From CAZGMJ01 sp964526785 (GTDB taxonomy: Bacteria; Planctomycetota; Phycisphaerae; Sedimentisphaerales; Anaerobacaceae), in the NCBI GenBank assembly GCA_964526785.1, contig CAZGMJ010000004.1, forward strand, positions 113,654 through 177,653: a stretch of DNA of 64,000 bases. The letters run 5' to 3'. Below the pieces are notes generated by a model that was not told where the DNA came from, did no database searches, and was given only the letters and a program-made list of their open reading frames with translations. Shown here piece by piece: positions 59,802-64,000 of the stretch. Every line of letters begins with the position of its first letter. Position 1 is the first letter of the stretch. A program made the translations under genes and the position numbers.

Positions 59802-61656
59802 GTTCGATTGCATCGTCATAGGCGGCGGGCACGCCGGGGTCGAAGCCGCACACGCTGCCGCACATCTCGGCGCGCGAACATGCCTGCTGACAATCAGCAG
59901 GAATACCATCGCAACAATGAGTTGCAATCCCGCCATAGGTGGCTTGGCAAAAGGCCAGATGGCCAGAGAAGTGGATGCCCTTGGCGGGCTCATGGGACTG
60001 GCAATCGACGCAACGGGAATCCAGTTTCGAACGCTCAACCGATCCAAAGGTCCCGCAGTTCAGGCTCCCAGAGCACAGGCGGACAAGCATGCGTACAAAG
60101 AGTTCATGCGTCAGAGACTCGAGGAGACCGCCGGCCTGACAATCGTCGAGGCGATGGCCTGTTGCATAATCACAGGTAACAATGCTGTCGAAGGCGTCAA
60201 ATGTGCTGATGGAGTCATCTACCGGGCACCCGCTGTTATTCTAACCACGGGCACGTTCCTGCGAGGATTGATGCACATCGGCACCGATCAATTCCCGGGT
60301 GGGCGCAGAGACGAGCCTGCTGCCAATGAATTATCGGACAGTCTGCAAGAGATCGGCCTCGAGCTCAAACGTCTGAAAACTGGAACTCCGGCCAGGCTGG
60401 ACGCTGCAAGCGTCGACCTGGACAAACTCGAAGTTCAGCCCGGCGACAAAGATCCCCGGCCCTTCTCCTTTCTTAACGACCGCATAGACACCGAACAGAT
60501 TCCCTGCTGGATCACGTACACGAACGACGCAATCCACCGCCTGATACGCGATAATCTGCATCAGGCACCGCTCTACTCCGGGCAGATACAATCCACCGGA
60601 CCGCGGTATTGCCCGAGCATCGAGACGAAGATCGTGCGTTTCGCAGACAAAGACCGCCATCAGATATTCCTCGAACCGGAAGATCGCGCGATTACAACCA
60701 TCTATTGCAATGGGATGAGTACATCGCTGCCGCGGGATGTGCAACAGCAGATGTTGAGGCTTTTGCCCGGCACCGAGCGCGCCCGCATCATTCACTATGC
60801 GTACGCCATCGAATATGATTACTGCCCACCCATTCAGTTGCGTGACAGCCTTGAAACGAAAGACATTCCCGGACTCTTCCTGGCCGGGCAGATCAACGGC
60901 ACCAGCGGCTATGAGGAAGCTGCCGGCCAAGGTATACTCGCAGGAATCAACGCCGTTCGCAAGCTGCACCACGCCGAACCCATAGTGCTCGGGCGCGACC
61001 AGGCCTATATCGGTGTCATGATCGACGACCTGATGACCAAAGGTATCGATGAACCTTATCGGATGTTCACGTCACGCGCCGAGTACAGACTGTCTCTGAG
61101 GTCTGATAACGCCGACAGAAGACTGACGCCGATCGGCAGATCGGTCGGGTTGGTGGATGACGCACGATGGTCGAGGTTCCAGCACAAGCTCAGGGACATC
61201 CAAAAGTTGAGAAATTATCTGACCCATACGAGACGGGAAGGTCGCAGCCTCCTGGAGCACCTTCGTCGGCCCGATAACGCAGTTGCCGATACACTCCAAA
61301 CCGACACGTCGGTCCGGACGTTGCGGCTTCATCCTGAAGCCATTGAGGCCGTGATCATCGATGCCAAGTATGAGGGTTACCTCGAAAAGCAGAACCGACT
61401 GGCCGCAGACTTTCGGGCCCTCGAAGACAAACGCATTCCCGTCAGGTTGGATTACGCAGCAATCTCTCACCTTCGAGCCGAGGCCAAAGAGAAGTTGGCC
61501 AGATTCGAGCCGAGCACCCTGGGTCAGGCATCCCGAATCAGCGGCATTACGCCGGCGGACATTACGGTCCTGCAGGTGCATCTGCGCAAGACGGCCACGA
61601 GCAACTCGCCGAAGTCGCAGCAGAAACGCAAAGACGAAAAACCGGCCAATGACTGA
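59791..61656 (+). CDS. mnmG: tRNA U34 carboxymethylaminomethyl synthase MnmG (GidA)
   Basis: A 621-residue FAD enzyme that with MnmE modifies the wobble uridine of several tRNAs. The FAD motif CIVIGGGHAGVEAAHAAA is at the start, CNPAIGGLAKGQ and DALGGLMG follow, and GQINGTSGYEEAAGQGILAGINA lies near residue 370. The C-terminal helical domain ending in a basic tail is complete. mnmE is not in the window. The stop overlaps the next gene by 8 bases. Confidence 0.95.
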   Translation: MGSRFDCIVIGGGHAGVEAAHAAAHLGARTCLLTISRNTIATMSCNPAIGGLAKGQMAREVDALGGLMGLAIDATGIQFRTLNRSKGPAVQAPRAQADKHAYKEFMRQRLEETAGLTIVEAMACCIITGNNAVEGVKCADGVIYRAPAVILTTGTFLRGLMHIGTDQFPGGRRDEPAANELSDSLQEIGLELKRLKTGTPARLDAASVDLDKLEVQPGDKDPRPFSFLNDRIDTEQIPCWITYTNDAIHRLIRDNLHQAPLYSGQIQSTGPRYCPSIETKIVRFADKDRHQIFLEPEDRAITTIYCNGMSTSLPRDVQQQMLRLLPGTERARIIHYAYAIEYDYCPPIQLRDSLETKDIPGLFLAGQINGTSGYEEAAGQGILAGINAVRKLHHAEPIVLGRDQAYIGVMIDDLMTKGIDEPYRMFTSRAEYRLSLRSDNADRRLTPIGRSVGLVDDARWSRFQHKLRDIQKLRNYLTHTRREGRSLLEHLRRPDNAVADTLQTDTSVRTLRLHPEAIEAVIIDAKYEGYLEKQNRLAADFRALEDKRIPVRLDYAAISHLRAEAKEKLARFEPSTLGQASRISGITPADITVLQVHLRKTATSNSPKSQQKRKDEKPAND

Positions 61657-62665
61657 ACTGACCGCTAACATCTACAATCAGAGACAGGCCAGACACCAGC
61701 CCAAGATGAAGCTCTGGCGCTCGGCGGGCCTGATGCTCACGTACAAATGCAACTGCGAGTGTGAGTTCTGCTACTACCACTGCGGGCCCGATAAGGTCGG
61801 ACTTATGGAGGTTGACACCGCCCTGGAGATCTGGCAGTCGCTCAAATCTCTGGCGGGCGAGGCAGCCAGAATACACATCACCGGCGGCGAACCCTTCCTG
61901 TACTGGGGCCGCCTGATCGAGATCCTTCGTGCGGGCAAAGACAATAATCTCGGCCCCGTCGACATGATCGAGACCAACGGATTCTGGGCCGCGGACGAGC
62001 GTCTCATTCGGGACCGCATCTGTACCCTGCGTGATCTCGGCATGCATCGTCTCAAGATTAGCGTCGATCCTTTTCATCAGAGATATGTACCCATCGACAC
62101 CGTCCGCCGGCTGGCCGATACGGCAACCAACATCCTGGGCAGCACTCGGGTGCTCATTCGCTGGCAGTCGTATCTGGACGAATCTCTTGACATTGCACAG
62201 TCGTCCGCAGGAGAGCCGGACAGACGCTATGTGCAGAGCCTTCGCGAACATCCCTGTCGCTTTACGGGCAGGGCCGCCGGCCACTTGGCCGAACTCGTCG
62301 CATCAAAAACCATCGAGCAAATATCCAGGAGAGACTGCTCCCATTCGTTCCTCGGTGCGAAAGGCGTACATGTCGATCCGCTGGGCAACGTATTCAGCGG
62401 AACATGCAGCGGCATCATCGTGGGCAATGTGATCCGCGAACCACTTGCGAACATCTGGAAGGGCTTCGATCCGAGCAGGCGACAAGTCATCGCAGACTTG
62501 TTCGGTAAGGGCCCGGCCGGTTTGCTTGATCGGCCCGACGCACAGGACTATCGTCGATTACGCCGGTATGCAGGCAAGTGCCACCTCTGCACGGATATCC
62601 GCCAGCATCTTTTCAATTCGCACGTTAATCGAGAGATTATCGGCCCTGCGGAATGTTACGCCTGA
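61649..62665 (+). CDS. radical SAM protein, SPASM-like
   Basis: A 338-residue radical SAM protein. CNCECEFC (CxxxCxxC) sits at about residue 35 after a short N-terminus, HITGGEPF follows at about 75, and a C-terminal cysteine set (CRFTGR, RDCSHSF, CSGIIVGN, CHLC) could hold an auxiliary cluster. The upstream frame extends to 61361, but the ATG at 61649 overlaps the mnmG stop and starts the homologous part. No peptide precursor or partner gene is next to it. Substrate unknown. Confidence 0.8.
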   Translation: MTELTANIYNQRQARHQPKMKLWRSAGLMLTYKCNCECEFCYYHCGPDKVGLMEVDTALEIWQSLKSLAGEAARIHITGGEPFLYWGRLIEILRAGKDNNLGPVDMIETNGFWAADERLIRDRICTLRDLGMHRLKISVDPFHQRYVPIDTVRRLADTATNILGSTRVLIRWQSYLDESLDIAQSSAGEPDRRYVQSLREHPCRFTGRAAGHLAELVASKTIEQISRRDCSHSFLGAKGVHVDPLGNVFSGTCSGIIVGNVIREPLANIWKGFDPSRRQVIADLFGKGPAGLLDRPDAQDYRRLRRYAGKCHLCTDIRQHLFNSHVNREIIGPAECYA

Positions 62666-62697
62666 AAGCGTCGGCCGGAAGAGGCAGACTGGCCAGA

Positions 62698-63819
62698 CTA
62701 ATTAATCTTTTTGGAATCTGCGATAGCCGCCGCTTCAATCTCGAATAGCAGATCGTCCCGGCAGACGTCGCATACCACACTTACCCACGGCCACGCCAAA
62801 CGGTCCTTCATATGTTTGAAGATATCCTCTACCTCCGTCGTCTTGGAGTAGGCGACAACCTGCACAACATCCTGGTCGCCCAGACCCATATCGCTCAGGA
62901 CCGCCTGCACATTCTGAATGGTCGTTTGTATCTGCGCCGGAGCATCGCCGATATTAGTCGTTGCGCCGGCCGCATCAATAGATGCTGTGCCCGATACGAA
63001 CACGGTCCTGCCTGCGGGAGTCACCGCACGGGAGGCCCGTGAAAATGCAGAGCCGTATTCCAGCGCGCATTGCTGCCTGCCCAGCGCACCCAGATACTCC
63101 GTCGCGCCTCTCGGCTCTATAACCGCCGTCAAATCCATCGAACACGCACACGGGCCGGCCGGTCCCAGCCCTATCCCCGTGCTGGCAGGCATGGACTGAC
63201 GCGTGCCTTCACCGACGAGTCCGCGTTCTTTGAAAAAATCGGTCCGCACAGTATTGAAATCGCCATACCAGGAGAGGATATCACCCAACCACATCCATGT
63301 CCGCGCAACCGAGAGAAAATCCGCTCCGAACCGTTCAAGCACGGATTCGCCTTTTTGAAGAAGTATCTGTGCCTGTTGGGCGGCAGAAGTATCCGCATCG
63401 CCTGTTATGCCCGAGAGCATTACACACTTGCGATCCGCCGTGCCAACCACCCTCCCGCACGGTGCATCGTCAAGCCCGAGAACATCCACTTCCGTCGCCC
63501 CCGCCACCGCATACACCTGTATTCCAGCTACAGGGCATGACCCCGGCGTCTCACTCACCAGGTAACTCGGCGCGACACCATCATCGAGAATGCCGTAAAC
63601 CTCGGACCGGTTCTTCGATAGCAGACTCATAACCTCCGCATTGGCAAACACGCGCTCTTGAAGAATTCGCGCGTTCATGGCAGAAAGCCGATCGTGGATC
63701 CTCTCGAACACATCTCTTGCTTGCTGTTCGATTGGATCGCCCGGATCAGGCACTGCGGCAATGTAAATCTCACTAACGCCGCGGGACTCAACGATGCGCG
63801 TATCCAAATCTGAAGCCAT
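62698..63819 (-). CDS. chorismatase/RidA-fold protein (FkbO/Hyg5-like)
   Basis: A 373-residue protein with a RidA (YjgF)-like C-terminal domain, about residues 265-370: VFVSGTASIDAAGATTNIGDAPAQIQTTIQNVQAVLSD, LGDQDVVQVVAYSKT. The N-terminal half has a second RidA-like fold, and the middle contains GIGLGPAGPC. This two-domain layout is that of FkbO/Hyg5 chorismatases, which hydrolyse or rearrange chorismate. A TTG start at 63834 is possible; the ATG at 63819 has GGAAG 7 bases upstream. Convergent with the radical SAM gene. Confidence 0.6.
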   Translation of the reverse strand: MASDLDTRIVESRGVSEIYIAAVPDPGDPIEQQARDVFERIHDRLSAMNARILQERVFANAEVMSLLSKNRSEVYGILDDGVAPSYLVSETPGSCPVAGIQVYAVAGATEVDVLGLDDAPCGRVVGTADRKCVMLSGITGDADTSAAQQAQILLQKGESVLERFGADFLSVARTWMWLGDILSWYGDFNTVRTDFFKERGLVGEGTRQSMPASTGIGLGPAGPCACSMDLTAVIEPRGATEYLGALGRQQCALEYGSAFSRASRAVTPAGRTVFVSGTASIDAAGATTNIGDAPAQIQTTIQNVQAVLSDMGLGDQDVVQVVAYSKTTEVEDIFKHMKDRLAWPWVSVVCDVCRDDLLFEIEAAAIADSKKIN

Positions 63820-63902
63820 ATGCAGTACTTCCAACTCTACCCTTGAACCGTTCGTGTTGCCCTCAGCGCCTTCTTGACCTGAGTAAACAACCAGAATTGC
63901 TT

Positions 63903-63931
63903 ATTTTACCTTATTGCTGCATTGCGGTCAA
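63903..63931 (-). promoter_or_regulatory. sigma-70 promoter of the chorismatase-like gene
   Basis: On the minus strand TTGACC (63931-63926) and TAAAAT (63908-63903) are 17 bases apart, about 80 bases before the gene's ATG. Confidence 0.6.
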
Positions 63932-64000
63932 TGGCAGGTGGAATCAGTAATCGTCCCAGCGATTGTGCTACAATGTTGCGCATTTTGGTGGTTTGGTGGT

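Noticed and set aside
63966..63974. TGCTACAAT, an extended -10-like element facing right at the window edge
   Set aside because: No -35 and no gene visible within the window to test it.

Overview
The window looks like a chromosomal segment of an anaerobic or facultatively anaerobic member of the Planctomycetota, most plausibly class Phycisphaerae. That placement is an inference from gene content: secreted PQQ-type beta-propeller proteins joined to methyltransferase-like domains, a secreted Gfo/Idh/MocA protein, DUF4038-type glycosidases, and Moorella-like HdrABC/MvhD/MetFV genes. No rRNA or other strong phylogenetic marker is present. I see no tRNA, rRNA, CRISPR array, insertion sequence or prophage.

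Left end (1-4556). A large PEP/pyruvate-binding protein with a degenerate KaiC-like N-terminus runs off the left edge on the minus strand. Next to it is a NifA/NorR-type sigma-54 activator. The 0.6 kb gap to its right holds a sigma-70 promoter for the activator and, facing right, a consensus-matching -24/-12 sigma-54 promoter with two inverted repeats at enhancer distance.

Region 4557-20163 is one co-directional array of eleven genes: mvhD, metF, two FMN-type glutamate synthase subunits, a class II amidotransferase/GXGXG subunit, hdrC, hdrB, a giant HdrA-GltD-HdrA fusion, a second mvhD, metV and a stand-alone gltD. It resembles the MetFV-HdrABC-MvhD complex of acetogens merged with a complete split glutamate synthase. 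It is the most interesting system here, and probably under sigma-54 control.

Region 20348-28623 carries secreted carbohydrate-active proteins (two glycosidases with CBM-like modules, a DUF4038-type glycosidase, a secreted Gfo/Idh/MocA protein, a serine hydrolase). Region 28755-38334 is an ABC cassette: two secreted propeller/methyltransferase-like proteins, a membrane-anchored protein, a MacB/FtsX-type permease and a LolD-type ATPase. An FHA-GAF protein follows on the minus strand.

Region 39638-45169 (minus) is a nucleoside/ribose scavenging operon: exported nucleoside hydrolase, ribokinase, RbsB, RbsA, RbsC. Region 45444-64000 is largely housekeeping (hisA, transketolase, mfd, an HD protein, a parvulin, acpS, mnmG). 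Between these genes lie a Tat-exported FAD oxidoreductase, a UroD-family protein, a secreted protein with an HTH-like segment, a PD40/metallopeptidase-like protein with a damaged zinc motif, a radical SAM protein and a chorismatase-like RidA-fold protein.
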